From NCBI RefSeq assembly GCF_030247195.1, contig NC_080672.1:367962271-368026270 (forward strand): a DNA stretch of 64,000 nt. Direction: 5' to 3'. The first letter of the stretch is position 1, and each line of letters opens with the position of its first letter. The stretch is from Topomyia yanbarensis (lineage: Eukaryota > Arthropoda > Insecta > Diptera > Culicidae). Shown here piece after piece: positions 35,100 to 45,249 of the stretch. Made by a program: the position numbers and the translations under genes. The notes under the pieces are model-generated. The model searched no databases, was not told the DNA's origin, and saw only the letters and a list, made by a program, of their open reading frames with translations.

Positions 35100-35700
35100 G
35101 GTGCCATTTAGCACCGCAACTCCTTTAAGCCCTTTAGTTCTCTTCTTGGGCTATTTAGCACTACTTCCTTGATCATCCATTCAGCTTCTCGACTTGTTCG
35201 CGAACAACTCGGTCTATTCCCCGACGATTGACCTGACCTACGTCGACAGAGAATTCCCCAGCGAGAGAAGTTCTCCCGAGATCGAGCTAATCAGCTAGGT
35301 GCCGAGGTCAGTTCGGCGATTCTGGTGAAGCAGGGTGTCCGGTGCACTGGTGCGCCGATGACCCGCGACTAGTGGTGTCTCGTCGCTGTCTACTCAGTCT
35401 AGTCCCCAGCGGTGAATCTAGCTTACGCTAACGGAGAGTTCCCTGGCGAAAAAAGTTCTCCCAATATCGATTCTTCTTTGGTTTTCACTATTTTTCTATC
35501 GGAACAACCGGTGGGGTGCCGTGGTCGGTCTGACGAATCCGCATGGAGCGTGACGTCTGGTTCGCTGGCGTTTCGACGACTCATACTCGCTGCTCTGTTG
35601 CAGTCTACTCGACTAGTCCTCGGCGGTGAATCTAGCTTATTCCTGCGGAGAATTCCCTGGCGGTGATTGCTCTTCCGAAACCGTTGTTCGATGTCCATTC
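35100..35700. repeat. ~207-bp tandem units, probably LINE 3' region
   Basis: Related segments with a CTCGACT/GTCTA ... GGCGGTGAATCTAGCTTA ... GGAGAATTCCCTGGCG pattern begin near 35185, 35390 and 35600. A weaker relative is at 37718-37775. The less AT-rich composition and position beyond the 3' end of the minus-strand R1-like relic suggest its untranslated region. Confidence 0.5.
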
Positions 35701-35726
35701 CGTTGTAAGACGGTCATGATCTACAT

Positions 35727-35962
35727 CAGCGGTTCTCAACCTTTTTCGTACTACGGGCTCCTTAGATATCACACTGGGTTGCTGCGGACCCCTCATAAAT
35801 AAACATCAATTTTGTGTCCTCCTAATATGTTATTTTCAATTTGTTAGGAAACATGACTTGAAATTTCAATATGCACTCGGGAAATATATTTTTCTTCGCG
35901 GACTCCCAGTAATGACTTCGCGGCCCCCTAGGAGTCCGCGGACCTCAGGTTGAGATTCACTG
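35727..35962. mobile_element. hAT-type MITE with 8-bp duplication
   Basis: Ends CAGCGGTTCTCAACCTTTTT and, in reverse complement, CAGTGAATCTCAACCTGAGG form the inverted repeats. The exact 8-bp duplication ATCTACAT is at 35719-35726 and 35963-35970. CAGNG-like ends with 8-bp duplications are the hAT signature. 236 bp, no coding sequence; it sits within the R1-like LINE's 3' area, so it is younger than that LINE. Confidence 0.85.
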
Positions 35963-36289
35963 ATCTACATCATATCTCTGTTTACTGCGTTCCACGTCTT
36001 TACGTCGCTTGTCATTCTGTAGGCTACATTATCCGGGTTGATGTCCGGTCCTCCCGTTTTAAGTCACGTCACTTCAAACCTCGGACATTCAAAGACACTC
36101 CTTGGACATTCAAAGACTTCAAACCTCGGACATTCAAAGACGCTCCGGTGTCTCCTCTACGTTCTCGCACTCCGGAAGCAGCCGTGGCTCGGTAGGAGAT
36201 GTTTAAGGTGCAAGGTCATCTCTCCGTGCTTTTTATTGACCCACGCCGACAGGTTTGGATGAGCCGGTAGGTCCACTTTCCTTTCTCCG

Positions 36290-37800
36290 TATTATCCCAT
36301 TCCTGCTGCCACTTCACCATCGAATCGATTCTCATCATCTTCCTCACGTTTCTGACGTTTCATTGATTGTAGCACTTGATATCCTCCGTCAGGGTAATGC
36401 AGATGGGGATCATCTCGGCGTCAAGGCATACTGCCTTCGGTACGCAATCGCAACTCGTATGACCAGCAGTCGAAGCGTCCTGTTCAGCTTTTCGCAGTTT
36501 TCGTCACCGGCACCTCCATTTCTTCAAGTGTCTCACCGTTAGTGACACATCGTCCACGAAACCGATTTTCACTTTCCTGGGAAGCCGCAGTGTTAAGACT
36601 CCATCGTACATCCCATTCCAAAGTGTTGGACAGAGAATGGAGCCCTGAGGAACGCCCGCTGTGACTCGAATTACCTTCTGCCCTTTGTTCGTCTGGTACA
36701 GCAGTGCTCTACTCTGGAAGTAGCTCTTCAGGATCTGTCTCATTCTTTTATGCCACACTGCGGCATTGGTTTATTCGAGGCTGGATGGCCCGGTGACTTT
36801 CCTGACTTAGGCAGCAACATCAGTTTCTGCACCTTCCTCATTTTGGGGATTACCATCATCTAAAGACTTCAGCAGTAGCATCCTGAACATGCCCGGATAT
36901 GCCAGGATCGCAGCTTTCAGTGCCACGGTTGGTATTCCATCCGGACCGGGGGTTTTCTTTGATTTTAGTCACATCGACGCGTCTTTGAGCTCGTCGTTAG
37001 TCACTTGCCACTCTGCTGTGTTACCTCCTTCTTCTTCGCCGTACGGTGTCGGTGACAAGATAGTTGAATCGTGATTCGGGAAGAGACCCTCAACGATTAT
37101 CTTTAGCTTACCCGGGTATATTTCAGCTGGTGTAGACGGACCCTCGTCTTCGTCATGACGACTCAGTACGCGTCCCCCAGGGATTGGTGTTTATTTCTCT
37201 GCACAGCAACTTATGGCAATTGGCTTACTAAGCTTGATCTCCCGTTTTAAAGAGACCCGTCGCTTGCGCTCCTCTCTCACTCTCCGATCTTACGCTCTGA
37301 GCCCGCCTTCTAGCTCTAAGATAAGCAACGTGTAGCGTACTGAGCTACTCATTTAACCCGTAAGCTGCACGCCGTCTACTGCATGGCCCTAGTTTTCGTG
37401 ACATTGTAACGTCACAAGCCGTCACAATCCTTCTTGTTAGCCGTCAGCCGTATCAACGTACTTGATTCCGTTGTTCGCCGAAGTAACTCAACAAAGAGGT
37501 TTTCGTTAAAGGCTTTCGTCTTCCACTTTAGCTTGCGGCCCGTCCTTCTTCGTGCTGCAGCAGGGTTCCATTGGCCGATGCGGTAGCGAATCGCCTGGTG
37601 GTCTCTATGGGGATACTTCTCTTACACTCTCCAGTCCATGTTCGCCGTCAGTCAAGGACTACAGAATGTGGCGAAATTTCTCTCGGTACCGATATCCGTT
37701 TCGTGAACCAATAAGCTACCAGCTCCTCGCTTCGCTGCGATCTACTTGTTATAGTTCTTGGCGGTTGAGCTAGCCTCCACAACGTGCCGTCAGGTAGGTG
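36290..37800 (-). pseudogene. R1-like non-LTR retrotransposon ORF2 relic
   Basis: Read on the minus strand, coding similarity is seen in pieces. First is an arginine-rich linker (LRARRRAQSVRSESE, near 37280). Next is a long block at 37170-36870 with AEIYPGKLKIIVEGLFPNHD, TPYGEEEGG, EWQVTNDELKD and TPGPDGIPTVALKAAILAYP, the fingers region of reverse transcriptase. After a deletion near 36760 come GVPQGSILCPTLWNGMYDG and IGFVDDVSLTV (36660-36540), the palm region, where FVDD stands for the usual F/YADD so both aspartates remain. Stops and frame changes separate the blocks. No intact apurinic endonuclease is seen. The GVPQGSIL-P-LWN-MYDGVL wording is that of the R1 group; exact clade not decided. 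Dead copy. Confidence 0.7.
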
Positions 37801-39440
37801 TCGAGTCTGCAGCCAATTTTCACTACAAGGAAATATTTTCACAAGATAACAAATTGCAAATGAAACTTTGAGAATTTCATTTAAAATATTAGGCGTATAT
37901 TTGTTGAACATATTCAAGTTTATCAAAATTCTCCAAAATATTTCTAAAGGGAAGGGGGGGGTTTCGCCCCCCCAACTGCGCCACTGGCGAGAGCTAACGG
38001 GATAGGTAGAGGTGCATGTCCATGACTGTTCTGGGTATTTACTCGACAGATATGGTCACCCTTATAAAGGACATCAGAGTACGGTCGTAAAACACAATGC
38101 GAAACTAAAAATGCAAAAGGAAAGGGAAGAGAGGGAAATCTTTCTGGTTTCTATTGGAGAAGCTATGCCTCAAGGTTTAATGGTGTAAGTCATACTCTGT
38201 TTCTAATGGCAATTCAAGCGGTTTTCCGAAAGTGCCAAGCAGAGTAAGTATACTAATGCACTATGGCATCCTACATATTTTACGATGAAGAAGAGGTCAG
38301 TCACAATGTCGAAAACTACAAATCGCATTGTAGCTGCTACAATGTACAAGGGCTGCACACTGTTACTTAGAAATACATTAAAACACTAGAATGTTCCGAC
38401 AGAGCTTACATTATTTTTTTTACTCTAAGGGTGGAAATCAAATAATGTTTGTATTATAACTTGGTTTATGTTATGATGAGTTTGGAAAACCATTTCTATA
38501 ACAATTTAATTTTGAAAAAAAAATCAGATCGTGATCATTCAATTATCATAATTCTGCAGTTCTTCTGCGGATGGAGCAGGTCTATACACACACGACAGAC
38601 ATATATAGTGGCTGATTCACACAATATTTCGACTCATATGAGAGAAATACTTTCTAAGCACGATCTTGATAGTTTGATAAGGATAACGAGAATTGTGTGT
38701 GACTGGTACTATCTAGTAAAAACTGATTTTTTTGATAAATAAGGATAACTTTAACTATTATACTATTTTCCAATGACACTGCTTTAATAAAGTCTACTAA
38801 CATTCAATTTCATATTTTCCATCACGACTATTCTCACTCTTTTGGGATAGTCCTAAGGCAAATTTTGAAAATTATGGACATTTTAAATCAATAAATTATT
38901 AAAAAGCACAACCTTTCAACCTACGCTTTCAAACGCCCGTTGACGAGCTGTGAAGCGCTCAACTGTTATACGGGAGGTTGTTGTCCTCACTAATCGACCA
39001 TCATTCGAAAATCAGCGTCGAAACAAACATATCAGCTAGCTTTTATTACCCACAGAAGGCCAATAATGGAAAACCCCACATTGGGCGTGATTTTCATTCC
39101 TAGCCTGGGTTCTTTGCTTTATAAATAAAGTGACATGTTTGCTTGTATGTTCAACGCAAACAGTAAACGTGTGTCTCCAATTGCACTAGCGTTCCTTTAT
39201 AATCGTGATTTTATTGAACGATACACAACGTGTCAGGACAGGCAATAAATCAGTGTATCGCATACTGTTTAATGGCTTTTGGCTTGGCTGGATCCGTGCT
39301 CTAATCAATTAACACCCTTTCCACCATAATGTAATTGGTCGCATCCCGAATCCAGTGCCATTTAAACATGCTATTTTTATTACCCTGCCCAGCATGTGAC
39401 CAGTTCAGCTCATTCCCCCTTAGTGTAATTAAACGAACGG
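37801..39440. other. no recognised gene; possible missing-exon search space
   Basis: A GGGGGGG-TTTCG-CCCCCCC palindrome lies at about 37956-37972, resembling a worn transposon end. A 97-codon plus frame at 38449-38742 has no domain. No LIM-type Cys/His pattern could be found on the minus strand here, though short exons could be missed. Confidence 0.4.
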
Positions 39441-39446
39441 ACTTAC

Positions 39447-39691
39447 CTCATCGCAGGCGTTACACCGTGGCTTCAGCAGTTCCGCGTAGTGCCGCTCGCA
39501 GTAGATTTGGTCATCGTGGACACAGTAGGTCAGATCGACTAGCAACTCATCACAGGTTGTGCACTTGAAGCAGCGCGGGTGCCACAGGATTTGATCCCGA
39601 AACTTCGGTGCCGTCACAGCCATTTCACCCTGATTCAGTGTCTCACCGCAGCCGGCACACTTGCACGGGGATGGGGTGTCTTTTACGTAAC
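39447..39691 (-). CDS. Lmpt: Limpet-like PET-LIM protein, exon encoding LIM domain 1
   Basis: This 245-base exon opens after a TTTTTAG acceptor and ends before GTAAGT. It completes the split glycine codon of the upstream exon (phase 1) and encodes 81 further residues beginning YVKDTPSPCKCAGCGETL. The first LIM domain is complete, with zinc ligands C11, C14, H37, C40, C43, C46, C64 and H67 in C-x2-C-x22-H-x2-C-x2-C-x2-C-x17-C-x2-H spacing. The exon ends inside the next LIM finger, after its first two cysteines (CNACDE), so more LIM domains must follow in other exons. LIM domains bind partner proteins; PET-LIM proteins such as Limpet act at muscle attachment and in signalling, by family knowledge. 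The short step from PET to LIM fits Limpet better than Testin or Prickle. Confidence 0.88.
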
Positions 39692-39778
39692 CTAAAAACG
39701 TCACCCACAAGGAAATCAAGTCAGTCAGTGGTTGGTTTTAATTTTACAGCCAATTTTACGATGTCAACGGTCACCCAC

Positions 39779-39980
39779 CTATATCCAGTGCGATTTCGTT
39801 TCGCGCTGCTACAAAGTCCTCGTAGGAGCTTCGGTTTCCCTCCTCGACGTGCTTACAGTAGGCTAGTGCTAAATCTTGCTTTGGCAGTTGGTAGACCAGT
39901 TGCTTGTCCCGGAACCGTTCACCCTGAGAGCCGATTTTAGGAACTTTTTCCGACGGGATTACATCGAAGTATCGTTGGAT
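39779..39980 (-). CDS. Lmpt: Limpet-like PET-LIM protein, exon encoding most of the PET domain
   Basis: A 202-base exon lies between a CAACAG acceptor and a GTGGGT donor. It enters in phase 0 and leaves in phase 1. It encodes IQRYFDVIPSEKVPKIGSQG and then GERFRDKQLVYQLPKQD, LAYCKHVEE and FVAARNEIALDI. These match the PET domain pattern: an aromatic start helix, a P-x-x-K-VP-x-x-S-x-GE core, a K-QL-x-x-QLP-x-D segment and a C-bearing helix. The PET domain mediates partner binding and intramolecular contacts in PET-LIM proteins. Introns on both sides are short (87 and 59 bases), typical of insects. Base composition is clearly less AT-rich than the surroundings, and silent positions look gene-like. 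Plus-strand frames across it (39608-39940) are shadows. Confidence 0.88.
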
Positions 39981-40039
39981 CTGTTGAGGATGAGAACGAA
40001 TTAATTTGTTTTTATATGCAAAAATATGTTCAAACTTAC

Positions 40040-40211
40040 CTTCGCTGAGGTGAGTATTCCTGGTGGAACCCAGGTGTAACCCATTTGACGTGGATCCACC
40101 CGACTAGTATTGCTGTCATGCTTGAATCCTAAACGCTCACGCACTGAAGTTAACTGTTCATGATAGACAGCATGCGTTTCACGGGGGCATTTGCATTCCT
40201 GGCAGGTTTTC
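40040..40211 (-). CDS. Lmpt: Limpet-like PET-LIM protein, exon with Cys-rich motif and PET start
   Basis: This 172-base exon follows a polypyrimidine tract and a CTCTTTTAG acceptor, and ends at AAG before GTAAGT. The first base completes a codon from an upstream exon that is not in view (phase 2 entry). It then encodes 57 residues: KTCQECKCPRETHAVYHEQL, a linker, and MGYTWVPPGILTSAK. The CxxCxC cluster with PRE-H is the conserved stretch before PET domains of the Testin/Limpet group, and GYTWVPPG is the PET opening. No in-frame start with a credible leader precedes the cluster within the exon; an ATG at about 40265 lies in the intron on splice-site evidence. The next upstream coding exon is beyond what I can identify. 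Confidence 0.85.
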
Positions 40212-40780
40212 CTAAAAGAGAGAAAGAGAAGAAAATGATTGTCAGACGCGGTAGAACAGATCGCCACTAGCGAACGTTGGATGGCAGCACCGTTGTTAAG
40301 GAGAGGACTATACGATCTTTCAAGGGAGAAGCGTGGTCGTTTAAAATTACTCGATGAAATGTGAGCGAACAGCTGATTTGTCTCTCAGAAGAGAATTGCA
40401 ACTGATTATGCGCTCTTTTCAATTTATGTAGTTCTTCGCGGAGATTTCCACTCGTTTCGTTCCAGTGTTCTGTTTCGTTTCGTACAATCTCAGCCGGTGA
40501 TCGTAAAATTTAATTGAATTAGTTCGTAATGGAGATAATTCGAGTGGAAGAAAAGCGAGTGAAAAACGAAATCCCACCCAGTAGTGCTGGGATCGCAGCA
40601 CAGCAGGCTCCCCTGATGGGTCAGCGTTTAACGTCGGTGGTGAGGATTTCCCCCACTTGCTAGCGGGTGATGATTTGGTTCGCGCGCGCTGAGTGATTGT
40701 TTGCTGTCGGGAATGCTTACACTTTTCAGTTGTGGCCACAATCGCTAATTGGTACTGAATTTTAGAGTACATCGTAAATT
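40212..40780 (-). promoter_or_regulatory. possible intronic promoter or 5' exon region of Lmpt
   Basis: This stretch is less AT-rich, and a minus-strand initiator-like AATCAGTTGC sits at about 40394-40403. A purine-rich segment typical of insect leaders (CGAAACGAAACAG) lies near 40470. A 117-codon frame (40419-40772) is basic with no domain. It could be an alternative start for a shorter Lmpt transcript, or merely conserved intron. Confidence 0.3.
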
Positions 40781-41573
40781 TCGCTGAGATTGACGACTTA
40801 TGATAATGAGACGTGATTTGATGGTAAATCTTTTAGGTTCGTACTGCTGGGAGTAATTTATGTGCTACTAATATTGATCAACATTGAAAACCCTTTTTGT
40901 TGGATTTAGACATGAGTTTTGATCATACACAAAATTTCCGCCTTTCTGAGCTGTTTTCATTCGCCTAATCAGTTAATCGAACACACATCCAAATAATCAG
41001 TAAATTCATATGGGAAATCAAATCATTGCTCCTAGCTGAAATATGGCTTGACGGATAAGCTCCTAGTTAAGATATCATTAAAGTTAATTCTGACGAGACT
41101 ACATGATTATTTGCACTATCTATTAAATGGTGAATTTTATAAAATTGTTTTCAAATTCGTTTAATGTTTTGTTTGTTTGGAAACGGAATAGCACCCAACT
41201 CTTTTAATGTCAGTCGTCGAAAGCACAATAGGAACAAATCTCGTTACCTTCTACCTTCACATCCCGATCAACTCTACGGTCAATTGGCGATATTGGATAT
41301 TGACCGCCGAGAGTATCCATCAAATTGAGGTCCACTAAAACTTTTTTTGACGTTAGCATAACTGAACCGGTGATCTTTTTCATTTTTACAAAATGTAAAA
41401 AGAAAAAACTGCAGATATTTTCTATTATCTTGTTGACGTTATTATTTTCCTTAGCGGCGAATCATTAGTTGCGTTGTCCGCCGCATCTTGAGGGTCATTC
41501 GGTTCGCCTTCTTTCGTTGTAGTAGGTATTATACGGACCTCCCGGACTCTCCTCCTGGATCCGCCGCTGATTT
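40781..41573. other. no recognised gene
   Basis: AT-rich sequence grading into a less AT-rich stretch at 41440-41570 that ends in a worn GGATCCGCC phrase like the MITE at 23347-23560. Confidence 0.35.
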
Positions 41574-41765
41574 CAAGTGTTTCGGCGTCGACACATAGCA
41601 TCTCAAGTTCGTGGCTGTCTATCCATTGTATTTATGTGCAAATCGTACTGAATATGCACTATACATTTCCATCATTACATTGAAAATAACCAGCCATGGA
41701 ATCGTCGTTTGGATAAATGAGAAAGCCACAATTGCACCATAAGGTGGATTCAAACAGGTTTCTCA
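41574..41765 (+). repeat. interspersed repeat, copy B
   Basis: Same order of phrases as 3074-3250 (CAAGTGTTTC, TTCGTGGCTG, TTGCACCATAAGGTGGATT). Both copies are plus-strand and about equally worn. Confidence 0.55.
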
Positions 41766-42579
41766 ATGTTATAATTGGAATGTCTCGCAAAGTATATTGA
41801 GATCCACTCCAAAAATTTTGCGCGATCTTTTAAGCATGATTCTTAATATTTAAAGATGAAAAATGAGCAAAAAAATGGTCCAACTAAAAGAAAATTCAAT
41901 TTGTTTATAAAAATTACAGAATGCATGAGTTATTTAATAAAAAAAATTGTAATTTGTTCCGGTAAGGTCATACAAAAACGCAACTTTTTTCCATACATCG
42001 AATAGTATTCTAGTAATCAGTGATTAAAAGCTGTTCAATTTTATAAACTTCAAAAGTTCAAAAACTCATAATTTCAAAAAATATGATTTTCAGCCAAAAC
42101 AAAAAAAAATGCGCCAATTATTTTGAGCTAAAGAATGCAAGAAATTTTTTTGAAGAAATTAAAATTTTGGTTGTAAATCTGTCGTATTGTACGTGGCAAA
42201 TCATCGAAAGCTAATCGTAATAAATAGGAAAGGCATTACACCACTAGGTATATTAAAACTAGCCACCACACGAAACATTGTTTCTTTAATGATCTGTCCA
42301 TTAATCCGTCGACGGACTGGTGCCAGTAATCGAATTTTTCAGCTTTCATCAAGTTTTTCATTTGCATTTGTAGCGTCGCGTATATTGAAAAAAAAAACCA
42401 TTCGGGCGATCCGACGTTCAAAAGTCCTTTTTGCGTATAATTCTAAGCAAGCCCACCACGAAGTAGTAGACTGTTCACGGTTGTTCGCGTCGTGTACTCG
42501 TTTCGTCTGTCCTTTAATCGTAACACTTGGGGTTTTTGATGTCCCATGTGGCAATTCCTGCTAGTTTCTATGATTACCG
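41766..42579. other. AT-rich DNA, no recognised gene
   Basis: A 125-codon plus frame (42187-42564) and two opposing minus frames overlap and none carries a domain. Confidence 0.35.
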
Positions 42580-42740
42580 AGACCAGGAACATCTTACTTC
42601 GGTTTTGTAACAGCGCCTTTCAAGGGACATCCTCAGGCCTTTGCGAGGAAGCTTAGGAGAGAAAACTGATTTCCTCTTTCGGAAATTTATAGGCACATTA
42701 GGAGATGTGCCCACAATAGGATGGTCAGACTCTCGCTGTT
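42580..42740 (+). repeat. decayed coding-like repeat, copy B
   Basis: The plus-strand reading FCNSAFQGTSSGLCEEA to VPTIGWSD aligns with the minus-strand reading of 16350-16540. Stops interrupt it. Probably a relic of a transposable-element protein I do not recognise. Confidence 0.4.
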
Positions 42741-43676
42741 TAGTGTACAAGGAAACATAGAAATTAGTCGTTGTCGGCGGCGCACAGTATCGCCTAGCCG
42801 GACAAAACCTCAAAATTTTATTTTAGATTTTTCATGATTTAACATTTTTCTCTGATTTTTAACAGGTTCAATAGAGTCTTCTCAAAATATTAAGTCACCA
42901 GGATGAGAGTTCGATTTTTTACAGAACTTCAAAGGTGAAATAGATGATGGATTCTGAGGAAAACTATTTTTAAACCTAAGTTATTCAAATGAATATATCT
43001 TTTTAGTTAAGGATCCGATTGGGGTCAAACTGATTTCATTGGAAAGGTTATTCGCTGGACTTATAGCTACCGTTCGATTTAGTCGATACAAACCTTCTTT
43101 CTCGCTCAGACATGAAAAACAAATAGTAAATCGAGCAATAGTTTAAAGTTATAATGTTACAAAGTGGCTGTACTTTTTTTGAAACGGTTCGGAAAGATCG
43201 CTTGTTGTTCATGATACATGAAAATCAGTGTACTTTCCGAAAATGAATATCTTGTTTTGCCCCTTTCTGCCCCGAGGTATGAAAAAAGGTGATTTTTAAT
43301 GATACGTCTGAAGGAGTCGCATGGTAGTCTTTGACTACCCAGGGTTCCCAATATAATTTATAGATGTGTCTTATCATTATCAACAATTGAAAAAATGTGC
43401 ATTCTGCTAAAAAAAATCACCGTGCCTAATTTTTTGAAAATGAATTTTCGGAAATAGTGCACTTAATATTCGTAAATGTTGAATTTTCGAACCACCCTAA
43501 GTGCCAAAATTTTGAGGTAATAAAAAACAAAAAATAAACATCAAATATGAATTCAGCGTCACAAAATTACCCTAATGTGAAGTTTTCATCAAATTCGGGT
43601 TGAGGTTTTGTCCGACTTTTGTATGGAAGGTGATCACTGTGCGGCGTTGCGCTCTTTTCCATTATCGGAGTGTTTC
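42741..43676. other. no recognised gene
   Basis: AT-rich sequence without repeat ends or coding similarity. Confidence 0.35.
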
Positions 43677-43680
43677 TTTA

Positions 43681-43797
43681 CCTTCCGGAAGTCGCACTAG
43701 TGCACGCTGCTCTGAAAATCTAGCGAAATCGTCTTAGCGCATCAGCGGCTGCTCGTTCAATGGGCCATTTGCGCCACTTCCGGAGGGTTAAAAGAAT
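43681..43797. mobile_element. short TTAA-type MITE
   Basis: The left end CCTTCCGGAAGTCGC and the right end, in reverse complement CCCTCCGGAAGTGGCGC, form inverted repeats. TTTA stands on the left (43677-43680) and TTAA on the right (43798-43801), a one-base worn target duplication. 117 bp, non-coding. Confidence 0.65.
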
Positions 43798-43963
43798 GTT
43801 TCATTTTGTCTCCACATAATTTATATGCATTTTCAACAGCGTGCCTTCCCTAGTAACAATTGAGGTTATATGGCACTCTTGGAGCCGTTCTTAAAACTTA
43901 AAATGCACTTGTAGTGTGCTATAAAACTTGAAATGCTATTTGGGTTGTTTCTACAATAAGTTC

Positions 43964-44272
43964 ATGCCTCGCGGCAAAAAAGGTAAACAGGTAGACTAGC
44001 CCCGCCCAAAAGATCAAAGTTTGGAAGAGCAGATTCGGCGAAAGGTTCGACATGAGGCTGATGGAAAATAAGTTGTGTTCAAATACGCCTTGCTTTTTCC
44101 TGAACGCAATTGCTTGCGAAGAATTTTCACTGGCTGAAACAAAGGGTTTTTGAAGCAGCGAACCCCATACTTCGCAATTAAAGCCCCTGTTGGAGACTAC
44201 ACCATCAATCTCTACTTCCAGGGCGGGTACATAGACAAGATACTTCTTCGTACACGGCCAAGTGGTATTTAG
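43964..44272 (+). pseudogene. unrecognised broken coding sequence
   Basis: The frame of 103 codons begins MPRGKKGKQVD and is broken by three stops. Between them it reads like real protein: PRPKDQSLEEQIRRKVRHEA, FKYALLFPERN, QRTPYFAIKAPVGDYTINLY and FQGGYIDKILLRTRPSGI, ending at a TAG. A local frame change near 44130 would give EEFSLAETKG in place of RRIFTG*NKG. Composition is clearly less AT-rich than the flanks. It is about 170 bases from a TTAA MITE and carries no inverted repeats of its own. I do not recognise the family; a basic N-terminus followed by a compact domain would fit a retroelement protein or a retrocopy of a host gene. No poly-A tail is seen. Confidence 0.45.
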
Positions 44273-45196
44273 TTAAATCTCGCATATATCGATGATGTTA
44301 AATGGCTCATCTTTGCCCTCATTCAAGTTTGTTATGAATATATACCAAATTCGTTACTGATACTTTTTGCATGTATCAAGCACGGTAGGTAGGGAACAGA
44401 ATTACCCATCTTGAAAAAAATTCGACCAAATTAAAGATGAAGTTTTTTGTAAATCGACTTTAAATTTTTAAAATCGATTTTTTTAGTGTGGGAGTCAAAG
44501 AAGAATTTTTTCAATATTTTTATTCAAAAAATATGACTAATTTTGTGAAAATCACTCATACAACATTTTATTGTAGGATTTGTCGTTTTTGGACTATAGC
44601 TATTTGAAAAAAAAATGGTTCAAAAAGTTTGACCCTTTTCAAAAGACAGTCTAGATCATTTTTGAAAAAACGAAGTATGTGAAGTGGCTTTTTGTGACAA
44701 AGTTCTCACCTACAGAAAGTTTCATTAAAATCTGAGGGGGTGCTGCCAAAAATGCAGCAATTTATTTGACGGGCCCCTAAAACCTCAGACCGAATTTTAA
44801 TTGATTTTCTACGATAATGTTAACATATCCAGCAAAAGGATAGTGCTCAAGGTGGTTAACCTTTTCCCACCTATATGGTGTCTGTAGAGCACCATTACTT
44901 TAGACAGCTATAACTTTTGATTTCCACAAAATTTGTTTACAAAAACATTGATGCAGGAATATTTCATATTGCACGCATTGGCTTGCTGGTTAAAAACGAG
45001 TTTTTGTTTAAATGCGTCTCATCAGCAAACAGAACTTCTACCCTTACGAGATATCGCAAGTGGGGAACCGATGTGGATTTTCCACAGTTGTCAAAAAATA
45101 TACGAAAATTAGTACGAGCTTGTTATTTTGAACTTACATCTAGATATAACAGCCGACTGAAGAAACTGGAAAAGAGGATTAGGGATTACATCGTTG
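44273..45196. other. AT-rich DNA with TTAA-element-like end and an intact 102-codon frame
   Basis: TTAACCTTTTCCCACCTATATGG at 44858-44880 and the CAGCTATAACTTTTGATT phrase at 44909 mimic the left end and interior of the TTAA element at 55287; no right end was found. A plus frame at 44917-45225 (with FPQLSKNIRKLVRACYFELT and LKKLEKRIRDYI) has a helical, basic look but no family I know. It extends past the boundary of the candidate element at 45205. Confidence 0.35.
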
Positions 45197-45249
45197 GTTT
45201 TATTCAGGCACGTAGTGGAGGCTAGGGTGCTAAAGCTCTCCCCCCCCCC

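Noticed and set aside
39335..39940. Plus-strand frames across 39335-39568 and 39608-39940
   Set aside because: Antisense shadows of the Lmpt exons, which have correct splice sites and domain residues on the minus strand.
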